In this document: positions 1-6,814 of the stretch, piece after piece
How the letters are laid out: each line of letters begins with the position of its first letter
How positions within the stretch are numbered: the first letter of the stretch is position 1
From: CAG-533 sp964589375
GTDB taxonomy: Bacteria; Bacillota_I; Bacilli_A; RF39; UBA660
Length of the DNA: 14,748 nt
Reading direction: 5' to 3'
NCBI GenBank assembly: GCA_964589375.1
Contig: CAZPSA010000032.1
Coordinates: 1 to 14,748, forward strand
Notes under the pieces: generated by a model
What the model was told of the DNA's origin: nothing
The model's input: the letters and a program-made list of their open reading frames with translations, nothing else
Databases searched by the model: none
Translations under genes and position numbers: made by a program

Positions 1-5
1 TATTG

Positions 6-55
6 AGACATTTTCGCAAGTTAATACTTAAGACATTATCACAAATTAATCATAA
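6..55. repeat. degenerate 25-nt direct repeat (two copies)
   Basis: Two adjacent 25-nt units, 6-30 and 31-55, both begin AGACATT and share the pattern AGACATTWTCRCAARTTAAT before diverging. Adjacent related sites at an edge like this can be transposase-binding repeats at the end of an IS21/Mu-type element, but no transposase is in the window and the window begins here, so the identity is a guess. Confidence 0.4.
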
Positions 56-81
56 ATATTTGCAAACCATTTCTAAATAAT

Positions 82-110
82 TTGCAAAAACCTTTCCTTT
101 ATAATATAAT
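82..110 (+). promoter_or_regulatory. sigma-A type promoter for the zinc-ribbon gene
   Basis: TTGCAA (82-87) is 17 nt upstream of TATAAT (105-110). Transcription would start near 117, just before the ribosome binding site AAGGAG (121-126). Confidence 0.65.
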
Positions 111-135
111 TTAGATAATAAAGGAGTTGTTAATA

Positions 136-846
136 GTGGAAGAAAAAAAGGCGCCTGTTAAAAAAAGTGCGGCAAAAAGTAAAAAAACTATGGCTGGAAG
201 TATAAAGAAGGAAGCAGAGAAAAAAACAAAAACAGTAAATCCTAAAAATAAAACTGCTAAAGCAAAATTAAATGAAACTGTAAATATAACTAAGAAGGCT
301 GAAACAGTTACAAAAATATTACCATCAACGGAAAATGAGATTGAATGTGTTTATTGTCATAATAAATTTGAAAAAGGAATGTCAATATGTCCGTATTGTC
401 ATAAAAAACAAAAATCAAGTAATGGTTTAATTTTTCTTTTAATTGGAATTGCTATATTTATTACAATAATTATTTGCAGTCATTTTGTTGATAGTTATAT
501 TATTAATCCACCTTTAAGTGAGGAAGAATATAAAGAAAATTGTGAATTAATGTCATATGAAAGTTTAGTAAGAGTACCAAAAGATTACAAAGGGAAAGAT
601 GTAAAAGTCATTGGCAAAGTGGTTGATATTGTTGGAACTGATAATGGTTTTGGGAATAGCATGACCATAACAATTGATGCTGGTCTATTTAATGATGATG
701 TTAAAAGTTATATTGAAGTAACTTTCTTAGATACTAAATATGAGCAAGGGTTTATGGCTGGTGATATGTTAACTGTTTATGGCACATATACTGAAATTAA
801 TGGAAATATTCCAACTATATCGGCAAAATATATAGTTTTAGGATAA
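136..846 (+). CDS. zinc-ribbon, single-TM membrane protein with OB-fold-like C-terminal domain
   Basis: No precise function recognised. From the GTG at 136 the protein is 236 residues. This start is preferred over TTG 127 because AAGGAG (121-126) abuts the TTG but lies 9 nt from the GTG. Visible parts, in order, are a Lys/Ala-rich tail of about 65 residues, a zinc ribbon with two CxxC pairs (Cys71/74 and Cys85/88), one hydrophobic segment (about 97-118), and a C-terminal beta-rich region (about 135-236) with alternating strands that resembles the OB-fold 'tRNA_anti-like' domains found in such zinc-ribbon proteins. Basic residues before the TM segment suggest a cytoplasmic N-terminus and an outside C-terminal domain. 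It has its own promoter and is followed after 1 nt by the next gene, so the two are probably translated together. The OB-fold assignment is by pattern only. Confidence 0.7.
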   Translation: MEEKKAPVKKSAAKSKKTMAGSIKKEAEKKTKTVNPKNKTAKAKLNETVNITKKAETVTKILPSTENEIECVYCHNKFEKGMSICPYCHKKQKSSNGLIFLLIGIAIFITIIICSHFVDSYIINPPLSEEEYKENCELMSYESLVRVPKDYKGKDVKVIGKVVDIVGTDNGFGNSMTITIDAGLFNDDVKSYIEVTFLDTKYEQGFMAGDMLTVYGTYTEINGNIPTISAKYIVLG

Positions 847-847
847 T

Positions 848-1573
848 ATGGATTCAATTAAATTTACTTATTTTTCTCGTCAAGACATTATATTAAGCTT
901 GATGATTTGTGCTAATAAGTTAAAAACATCATTTCCGGAGGATAATTGGGGTGATTTTGATATAGTTGATAATGAAATAGTTGAAATAATAATTGAACAA
1001 TTAAATAGAATGGTTTTTGAAGACTTAGCTACGAATAGTACGTATCGTTTTATATTTTTAGAAAAGCCATTTGATAATGATCTTGCCAATTTTTTAACAA
1101 TTCATTATCCTGATGGTACTGTTGTTCCGATTAATCAAAAAGATGCTATCGAAGATGAAAATGATACCCCATATAAAAGGTATAAGGATAGTCACCCAGA
1201 GCAAAAGCAAGCTAATATTATTTCTCACAGTTCAAATGATTTTATGGCAAGCAGAGTAGATGTTTATACGGTTCGTTTAAAAGATGGTGTAACATTAAGT
1301 TCTAACATAGATGATAGTTATTTTTCAATTAGTCTTTTAAGTTTATTGCTACAAAAAGTAAGTGCGGTTTTTCTAAGAGCAATCCAAGAAAAAATAATGT
1401 TACCCAACACTTTTTTTGCAATTGAAGATATAAAGCAAAGAAGATATAATGTGAAAAAAGCGGATAAGGAAGCTTTAAGGGAATTTTATAGTTCTTACGA
1501 AATAAGTTTTTTAAAGAAGGCTAATGAATATCCTAACTTTTTTAAAAAATATCAATCTGAAATAAAGATATAA
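848..1573 (+). CDS. hypothetical protein coupled to the zinc-ribbon gene
   Basis: A 241-residue protein that I do not recognise. It has no signal peptide, no clear membrane segment and no cysteine motif, so it looks soluble and cytoplasmic. The middle (about residues 95-125) is polar and rich in Asp, Glu, Lys and Gln and may be a linker. The rest looks like mixed alpha/beta, with a helical, Lys-rich C-terminus. The ATG lies 1 nt after the stop of the preceding gene and has only a weak AGG (840-842) as ribosome binding site, so expression is probably coupled to it. Codon use is like the neighbours. A weak terminator follows. Its conserved pairing with the membrane protein, if it holds in other genomes, would be the best clue to function. 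Confidence 0.75.
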   Translation: MDSIKFTYFSRQDIILSLMICANKLKTSFPEDNWGDFDIVDNEIVEIIIEQLNRMVFEDLATNSTYRFIFLEKPFDNDLANFLTIHYPDGTVVPINQKDAIEDENDTPYKRYKDSHPEQKQANIISHSSNDFMASRVDVYTVRLKDGVTLSSNIDDSYFSISLLSLLLQKVSAVFLRAIQEKIMLPNTFFAIEDIKQRRYNVKKADKEALREFYSSYEISFLKKANEYPNFFKKYQSEIKI

Positions 1574-1575
1574 TT

Positions 1576-1604
1576 ATACTGTTTAAGTCAGTATTTTTAT
1601 TTTT
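1576..1604 (+). terminator. probable intrinsic terminator
   Basis: ATACTG (1576-1581) pairs with CAGTAT (1589-1594) around a 7-nt loop and is followed by a T-rich run to 1604. The stem is only 6 bp, so it may be weak. It begins 2 nt after the stop codon of the hypothetical gene. Confidence 0.5.
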
Positions 1605-1636
1605 GGGAGCTAGTAAAACAAATGTACGTTTTTAAC

Positions 1637-1665
1637 TTGACATAAATTTGTTCGTGTGCTATATT
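1637..1665 (+). promoter_or_regulatory. upstream uvrA promoter (P1)
   Basis: A consensus TTGACA (1637-1642), a 17-nt spacer and TATATT (1660-1665). Transcription would start near 1672. A degenerate LexA-type box (1615-1628) lies just upstream: AAAAC-N4-GTACG compared with the Bacillus CGAAC-N4-GTTCG, 8 of 10 fixed positions. Confidence 0.65.
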
Positions 1666-1680
1666 ATTTTTGCACAAAGG

Positions 1681-1711
1681 TATTTGCCCGATAAATAGCA
1701 AATATTTTTTT
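1681..1711 (+). terminator. terminator-like hairpin inside the uvrA leader
   Basis: TATTTGC (1681-1687) pairs perfectly with GCAAATA (1698-1704) over a 10-nt loop, followed by seven T (1705-1711). It lies about 10 nt downstream of the predicted P1 start, so P1 transcripts must read through it to reach uvrA. It could be an attenuator or the end of a very short RNA. Confidence 0.55.
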
Positions 1712-1718
1712 AAAATTG

Positions 1719-1727
1719 TGGTAAAAT
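1719..1727 (+). promoter_or_regulatory. second uvrA promoter candidate (P2), extended -10
   Basis: TGG followed by TAAAAT (1722-1727) fits an extended -10 element (TGn-TAAAAT). No good -35 is present, which extended -10 promoters can tolerate. It lies after the leader hairpin and would give a hairpin-free uvrA transcript starting near 1734. Confidence 0.35.
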
Positions 1728-1766
1728 AATTAATGTTATGTGTGATTTTTAGAACGGAAGGTAAAC

Positions 1767-4574
1767 ATGGACAAAATAATAATTAAAGGTGCTCGTGAAA
1801 ATAATTTAAAAAATATAAATATTGAATTGCCCAAAAACAATTTAATTGTAATGACTGGTGTATCGGGTTCCGGTAAAAGTAGTCTTGCTTTTGATACAAT
1901 ATATGCAGAAGGAGAAAGACGTTATATTGAATCTTTAAGTGCATATGCTAGACAATTTCTAGGGAATGCTGATAAACCGGATGTAGATTCAATAGAAGGA
2001 TTAAGTCCAAGTATTTCTATTGATCAAAAGACAACTAATAATAATCCCCGTTCAACTGTAGGAACTGTTACCGAAATATATGATTATCTAAGATTATTAT
2101 TTGCTAGAGTAGGTACGCCAATATGTCCTATACATAAGAAACCTATTATGAGTCAAAGTATTGATGAAATGACTCAAAAAGTTTTAGAACTTTCTGAAGG
2201 TAGTCGTATAGAAGTATTATCTCCGATTGTCCATGGTGAAAAAGGTACACATCAAGATCTGTTTAATGAGCTAAGAAAAAAAGGGTACTCAAGGGTTAAA
2301 GTAAATGGGACTATGTACGACCTTTCTGATGAAATTAAGTGCGAAAAAAATAAAAAAGACAATATTGAAGTTGTAATTGATCGAATAGTTGTATCCCCGG
2401 AAGAAAAAAGTCGAATTTTTGAATCAATAGAACAAAGTACAAAATTAGCAGATGGTAAAGTGCTTATAAATGTTATTGATGGCCCGAAATTATTAATGAG
2501 TGAACATTACGCTTGTCCGGATTGTAACTTTTCATTACCAGAATTAGAACCAAGATTGTTCTCTTTCAATGCACCTTATGGAGCTTGCCCAGAATGTAAA
2601 GGACTAGGTTTTAAACAAAACATAAGCTTGGATTTACTAGTTCCAGATAAGAATAAAACGATATATGAAGGTGCGATTAAAGGCTTTAGTATTGAACAAA
2701 ATATAGCGCTTACTCAATTGGAAACAGTTTGTAGACATTATAAAATTGATTTAACTAAACCGATAAGAGAGCTAACCAAAGAAGAACAAAATATTATATT
2801 TTATGGAACAAATGAATATTTAGATTATGAATATATAAGTAAAAATGGAAACAAAAGATATGTTAATGATACATATGAAGGTATAATAACTAATCTTGAA
2901 AGAAGATATTTAGAAACCAATAGTAAATGGATAAGAGAATGGATTGGTTCATATATGGTTGATATGCCATGTCCAAAATGTCATGGTGCTAGATTATCTG
3001 ATAATGTATTGGCTGTAAAGATTAATAACAAAAATATATATGAAGTATGTCAAATGAGTATTAAAGACTTAATTGGGTTTGTTGAAAATTTACGCTTAAC
3101 TCAGTCACAAAAGCAGATAAGTGAATTAATTGTTAAAGAAATTCAAAATAGGTTGTCATTTCTAAACAACGTTGGATTAGGATATTTAAATTTATCTAGA
3201 GAAGCAAGTACATTATCAGGCGGCGAATCGCAAAGAATTAGATTAGCAACTCAAATTGGTAGTAAACTTACGGGAGTTTTATATGTTCTAGATGAACCAA
3301 GTATTGGATTACACCAAAAAGATAATGATAAATTAATCAAATCACTTATTGAAATGAAAGAGTTGGGTAATACATTAATAGTTGTAGAACATGATGAAGA
3401 TACTATGAAGGCTGCCGACTTTCTTGTTGATATAGGGCCAGGTCCTGGCGATAGCGGCGGAAGTGTAGTTGCCTGTGGGACACCAGAAGAAGTAATGAAT
3501 AATCCGGCTAGTTTAACTGGCAAGTATCTAAATGGTACTTTAAAAATTGAAGTGCCGTCAAAAAGGCGGAAGGGAAATGGAAGATATATTGAGATAAAAG
3601 GTGCTAAGGAAAATAATTTAAAAAATATAAATGTAAAATTTCCTTTAGGGACATTTACATTAGTTACAGGTGTATCTGGCTCTGGTAAGAGTACTTTAGT
3701 AAATGAAATTCTTCTCAAAGCATTAAGAAGTAGTGTGTATGGTACAATGGTAATTCCTGGTAAACACCGTTTAATTAAAGGATTAGAAAATATTGATAAG
3801 GTTGTTGATATTTCTCAGGATCCAATTGGTCGAACTCCTCGAAGTAATCCGGCTACATATGTTGGAGTGTTTGATGATATTAGAGATTTATATGCTAATA
3901 TGAAAGAAGCAAAAATGAAAGGCTATGATAAAGGAAGATTTTCTTTTAATGTTAAAGGTGGACGATGCGAAGCTTGTTGGGGAGAGGGGGTTAAAAAAAT
4001 TGAAATGCACTTTTTGCCAGATGTTTATGTACCATGTGATGTATGTCATGGTACTAGATATAATACTGAAACTTTAGAAATTAAATTTAAAGATAAAAAT
4101 ATAGCTGAAGTATTAGATATGCGAGTATCGGAAGCGATTGAATTTTTTGATAGTGTACCTAAAATTAAAACTAAGCTTCAAACTATGATAGATGTTGGGT
4201 TATCATATATAAAACTTGGACAGAGTGCGCCTACATTATCAGGCGGTGAAGCTGCACGTGTTAAATTAGCAAAAGAACTCCAAAAAAAGCCAACTGGTAA
4301 GAGTGTTTTCATTCTAGATGAACCAACAACCGGCCTTCATACTGATGATATAAAAAAATTATTAACAATTCTTCAAAGGATTGTTGATAATGGAGATACT
4401 GTGATAGTAATTGAACATAATTTAGATGTTATTAAATGTGCTGATTATATTATTGATTTAGGACCAGAAGGTGGCGATGAAGGTGGAAATATAGTTGCTT
4501 GTGGCACACCAGAAGAAGTTGCTAAAAATAAAAATTCCTATACGGGTGCCTATATAAAGAATAAATTAAAATAA
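1767..4574 (+). CDS. uvrA: excinuclease ABC subunit A
   Basis: DNA-damage sensor of nucleotide excision repair. It works as an ATP-dependent dimer in the cytoplasm and hands damaged DNA to UvrB. At 935 residues it is full length. It has two ABC ATPase modules: Walker A at residue 31 (GVSGSGKSS), signature LSGGES at 483, Walker B LDEP at about 508; then second Walker A at 635, LSGGEA at 824, and LDEPTTG at 850. Zinc modules are intact: Cys250/253 with Cys274/277, and Cys734/737 with Cys757/760 (CEAC...CDVC). Ribosome binding site GGAAGG (1756-1761) lies 5 nt before the ATG. uvrB, usually directly upstream in Bacillus, is not here, so uvrA is separately transcribed from the leader described above. 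Confidence 0.98.
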   Translation: MDKIIIKGARENNLKNINIELPKNNLIVMTGVSGSGKSSLAFDTIYAEGERRYIESLSAYARQFLGNADKPDVDSIEGLSPSISIDQKTTNNNPRSTVGTVTEIYDYLRLLFARVGTPICPIHKKPIMSQSIDEMTQKVLELSEGSRIEVLSPIVHGEKGTHQDLFNELRKKGYSRVKVNGTMYDLSDEIKCEKNKKDNIEVVIDRIVVSPEEKSRIFESIEQSTKLADGKVLINVIDGPKLLMSEHYACPDCNFSLPELEPRLFSFNAPYGACPECKGLGFKQNISLDLLVPDKNKTIYEGAIKGFSIEQNIALTQLETVCRHYKIDLTKPIRELTKEEQNIIFYGTNEYLDYEYISKNGNKRYVNDTYEGIITNLERRYLETNSKWIREWIGSYMVDMPCPKCHGARLSDNVLAVKINNKNIYEVCQMSIKDLIGFVENLRLTQSQKQISELIVKEIQNRLSFLNNVGLGYLNLSREASTLSGGESQRIRLATQIGSKLTGVLYVLDEPSIGLHQKDNDKLIKSLIEMKELGNTLIVVEHDEDTMKAADFLVDIGPGPGDSGGSVVACGTPEEVMNNPASLTGKYLNGTLKIEVPSKRRKGNGRYIEIKGAKENNLKNINVKFPLGTFTLVTGVSGSGKSTLVNEILLKALRSSVYGTMVIPGKHRLIKGLENIDKVVDISQDPIGRTPRSNPATYVGVFDDIRDLYANMKEAKMKGYDKGRFSFNVKGGRCEACWGEGVKKIEMHFLPDVYVPCDVCHGTRYNTETLEIKFKDKNIAEVLDMRVSEAIEFFDSVPKIKTKLQTMIDVGLSYIKLGQSAPTLSGGEAARVKLAKELQKKPTGKSVFILDEPTTGLHTDDIKKLLTILQRIVDNGDTVIVIEHNLDVIKCADYIIDLGPEGGDEGGNIVACGTPEEVAKNKNSYTGAYIKNKLK

Positions 4575-4578
4575 AAAT

Positions 4579-4607
4579 TTGATAAACAATTAAATAAATT
4601 ATATAAT
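4579..4607 (+). promoter_or_regulatory. promoter of the yvlD-like/lgt/trxB-like operon
   Basis: TTGATA (4579-4584), a 17-nt spacer and TATAAT (4602-4607), directly after the uvrA stop. The predicted start near 4614 falls on the ribosome binding site AGGTGA (4613-4618), so the leader would be only about 13 nt. Confidence 0.65.
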
Positions 4608-4626
4608 TAAATAGGTGATATTATAA

Positions 4627-5031
4627 ATGGAAATATATTCTGGTAAAAAGACAATAATATGGACAATTGTAGATATCGTTCTAAATCTTGGTATCAATGC
4701 ACTAGTATTAAAAGCGGCCGAACTTATATTTAAAGGATTTCATATTAGTTCTTTTAAATATGCAATATTTGCAGCTTTTATAATTATGATTTTAAATAAA
4801 ACGGTAAAACCAATTTTAAAAATTATGACCATGCCAATAACTATTTTGACATTGGGAATAGTTTATCCTTTTATTGATGTTATAATTTTAAAATTAACAG
4901 GGCTTATACTTAAAACTAATTTTGTAATTGAAGGTTGGTTCGTACCATTTTTTATCGCAATTTTTATATCGTTTACTAATGTATTTATTGAAACAATAAT
5001 TAGTAAATGTGTTAAGGGGAGTATAAAATGA
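4627..5031 (+). CDS. YvlD-like small membrane protein (PF04020, phage holin superfamily IV fold)
   Basis: A 134-residue integral membrane protein with about four hydrophobic segments (roughly 12-34, 42-57, 68-93, 104-126). The central stretch with NKTVKPIL, then PITILTLGI and a following TM helix, is the hallmark of the PF04020 family (B. subtilis YvlD). The family carries a holin-like name, but no lysis role is established and none is implied here. Ribosome binding site AGGTGA lies 8 nt before the ATG. The stop TGA overlaps the lgt start (ATGA, 5028-5031), so translation is coupled to lgt. In B. subtilis yvlD sits next to hprK-lgt, which supports the assignment by gene order. Function unknown. 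Confidence 0.85.
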   Translation: MEIYSGKKTIIWTIVDIVLNLGINALVLKAAELIFKGFHISSFKYAIFAAFIIMILNKTVKPILKIMTMPITILTLGIVYPFIDVIILKLTGLILKTNFVIEGWFVPFFIAIFISFTNVFIETIISKCVKGSIK

Positions 5032-5843
5032 ATCCAGTATTAATTACAATCGGTAAATTCGAGATAAGATGGTATGCTATAATCATGCTTGTTGCGATTA
5101 TAGTGTCAATTTTACTAATTGAAAAAGAAGCTGCTAAATTTAATATATCTAAAGATTTTATTTTTAATCTATGTTTTTGGACTATAATATTTGGTTATTT
5201 AGGTGCAAGATTATATTATGTTATATTTAATTGGGACTATTATTCAGTAAATACTTCGGAAATATTGCAAATTTGGAAAGGCGGTTTAGCCATTCATGGG
5301 GGAATAATTGCAGGATTGTTAACTATTGTAATATATGTTAAAAAATATAAAGGACGCACAATTAGAATATTAGACTTTGTGGTAGTTCCTTTGTTATTAG
5401 CCCAAGCGATTGGTAGATGGGGCAATTTTTTCAACAGTGAAGCTCATGGTGTTGCTACTAGTTTGGAACATCTTCAAAGTTTACATATTCCTAATTTTAT
5501 AATTGAAGGCATGAAAATTGATGGTGTTTATTATACGCCGACATTCTTATATGAGTCTCTAGCGTGTTTGGGATTATTTATAATTCTATTAATAGTCCGC
5601 CGTGGTAGTTATCGTAAAGTTGGGACTATAACAGCTTTATATTTAATCGGGTATGGAATTATAAGATTTTTAATCGAAATAAGTCGAACTGATGCTTTAA
5701 TATTAGCTGGATTTAAAGTTGCTCAAATTGTTTCTATAATAATGATAATAGTTGGCATTATTATAATTATGATTAATTCTCGTAAAGGCCGTTTTGAAGA
5801 TTTATACAATGATAAGAATAATGTGGAAAATATCAAGTTTTAG
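5028..5843 (+). CDS. lgt: phosphatidylglycerol:prolipoprotein diacylglyceryl transferase
   Basis: Transfers diacylglyceryl from phosphatidylglycerol to the lipobox cysteine of prolipoproteins, the first step of lipoprotein maturation at the membrane. It has 271 residues, about seven TM segments and all main motifs: RWYA near residue 14, the His90 motif (GGLAIHGG), the Lgt signature GRWGNFF from residue 129 with Arg130 (equivalent of E. coli Arg143), and RFLIE at 213-217 giving the second essential Arg and the Glu. The start overlaps the preceding gene by 4 nt, with AGGGGAG (5015-5021) as ribosome binding site. hprK, which normally precedes lgt in Bacillus, is absent. No lipoprotein gene is visible in the window, so the substrates lie elsewhere. 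Confidence 0.97.
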   Translation: MNPVLITIGKFEIRWYAIIMLVAIIVSILLIEKEAAKFNISKDFIFNLCFWTIIFGYLGARLYYVIFNWDYYSVNTSEILQIWKGGLAIHGGIIAGLLTIVIYVKKYKGRTIRILDFVVVPLLLAQAIGRWGNFFNSEAHGVATSLEHLQSLHIPNFIIEGMKIDGVYYTPTFLYESLACLGLFIILLIVRRGSYRKVGTITALYLIGYGIIRFLIEISRTDALILAGFKVAQIVSIIMIIVGIIIIMINSRKGRFEDLYNDKNNVENIKF

Positions 5844-5851
5844 GTGATAAA

Positions 5852-6733
5852 ATGTATGATTTAATAATTATTGGTTTAGGACCAGCAGGTATTAATGCTT
5901 GTATATATGCCAAAAGAAGTAATTTAAATGTTTTGGTTATTGAAAAAGGTGTTCCTGGTGGCAGTTTACACAATATAAAAGATGTGGAAAACTATTTGGG
6001 TTATGAACATATAACTGGTTCTGATTTAGCTTTAAAATTTTATAAACAATTTAAAGAGTTAAAAATTCCAATGGTAAATGAAGAAGTCCAAAATATAAAA
6101 ATATTAGATGGAACTAAAGTAATTATAACTAATAAAAATGAATATAAAACTAAAGCAATTATTATTGCTACAGGAAGGGGGCCGCTCAAACTAAATATAC
6201 CTGGGGAAAATTTAAAAGGTGTAAGTAATTGTGTGTTGTGTGATGCGACACTATATAAAAATAAAGATATAGCCATTTATGGTAATGGATCTAAAAATTT
6301 AGAAGATACTATATATCTATCTGGCATTGCCAGAAAGGTTTATCTAATAACAAATGAGCATGTTTTATTAGGAGCTAAAGATTTAAAAACTAAAGTTGAG
6401 GCTTTAAACAATGTTCAAATTATCCCTGATGAGAGAGTAACTGAAATTATTGGAGATGAAAGTGTAACTGAAGTTCGGCTTCAGTCTTTAACTATTGCGA
6501 TAGATGGTATATTTATAAATAATGGTTATGGGCCATCGACCTATTTTTGTAAAGATTTAAATATTATAGATGATAAAGGGTATATTCTTGTAAATGAATA
6601 TCAAGAAACTTTCATAAAAGGCATATTTGCTTGCGGAGATAATACAAAAAAAGAAATATATCAGATAATAACAGCAGCAAGCGAAGGAGCCAGTTGTGCA
6701 ATTAATGCATATAAGTATATAAAGGGAATTTAG
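5852..6733 (+). CDS. thioredoxin reductase-like FAD/NAD(P)-dependent oxidoreductase
   Basis: A 293-residue cytoplasmic flavoprotein of the low-molecular-weight thioredoxin reductase family, expected to pass electrons from NAD(P)H through FAD to a redox-active CxxC. The N-terminal FAD motif GLGPAG (8-13), the active-site pair Cys127/Cys130 followed by Asp131, and the C-terminal FAD motif FACGD are all present. It is divergent: the usual CATC is CVLC, the NADPH-domain motif is GNGSKNLED (144-152) instead of GGGDSAVEE, and the following HRRxxxR that binds the NADPH phosphate is absent (ITNEH instead). NADH use or a different partner protein is therefore possible. The SD AGGTGAT overlaps the lgt stop, 3 nt before the ATG. 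trxB lies a little further along the same cluster in B. subtilis, so it may be the ortholog; I withhold the symbol because of the lost motifs. Confidence 0.85.
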   Translation: MYDLIIIGLGPAGINACIYAKRSNLNVLVIEKGVPGGSLHNIKDVENYLGYEHITGSDLALKFYKQFKELKIPMVNEEVQNIKILDGTKVIITNKNEYKTKAIIIATGRGPLKLNIPGENLKGVSNCVLCDATLYKNKDIAIYGNGSKNLEDTIYLSGIARKVYLITNEHVLLGAKDLKTKVEALNNVQIIPDERVTEIIGDESVTEVRLQSLTIAIDGIFINNGYGPSTYFCKDLNIIDDKGYILVNEYQETFIKGIFACGDNTKKEIYQIITAASEGASCAINAYKYIKGI

Positions 6734-6759
6734 CACATATTACATATATTGTGCTTTTT
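6732..6759 (+). terminator. terminator after the trxB-like gene
   Basis: AGCACA (6732-6737) pairs with TGTGCT (6750-6755) and runs into TTTTT. The 5' arm overlaps the stop codon. It separates the lgt operon from the collagen cassette. Confidence 0.7.
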
Positions 6760-6814
6760 AATTGGTCAATTTTATTATAAGGAACATAAACTATAAGGAA
6801 AGGAATGATTATAT

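Noticed and set aside
127..135. TTG 127 as start of the zinc-ribbon gene
   Set aside because: AAGGAG ends at 126, leaving no spacing; GTG 136 is correctly placed.
1672..1711. preQ1-type riboswitch in the uvrA leader
   Set aside because: The short hairpin and T run are suggestive, but the conserved preQ1 core and A-rich tail are not there.
3251..3718. Minus-strand frame of 155 codons inside uvrA
   Set aside because: It lies wholly opposite conserved UvrA ATPase sequence, has no ribosome binding site and no recognisable product.
6785..6793. CATAAACTA resembling a SigE/SigK -10 (CATA-N3-TA) before the collagen gene
   Set aside because: Transcription from it would start inside the ribosome binding site, no good -35 is present, and a 7-base match is expected by chance in such AT-rich DNA.
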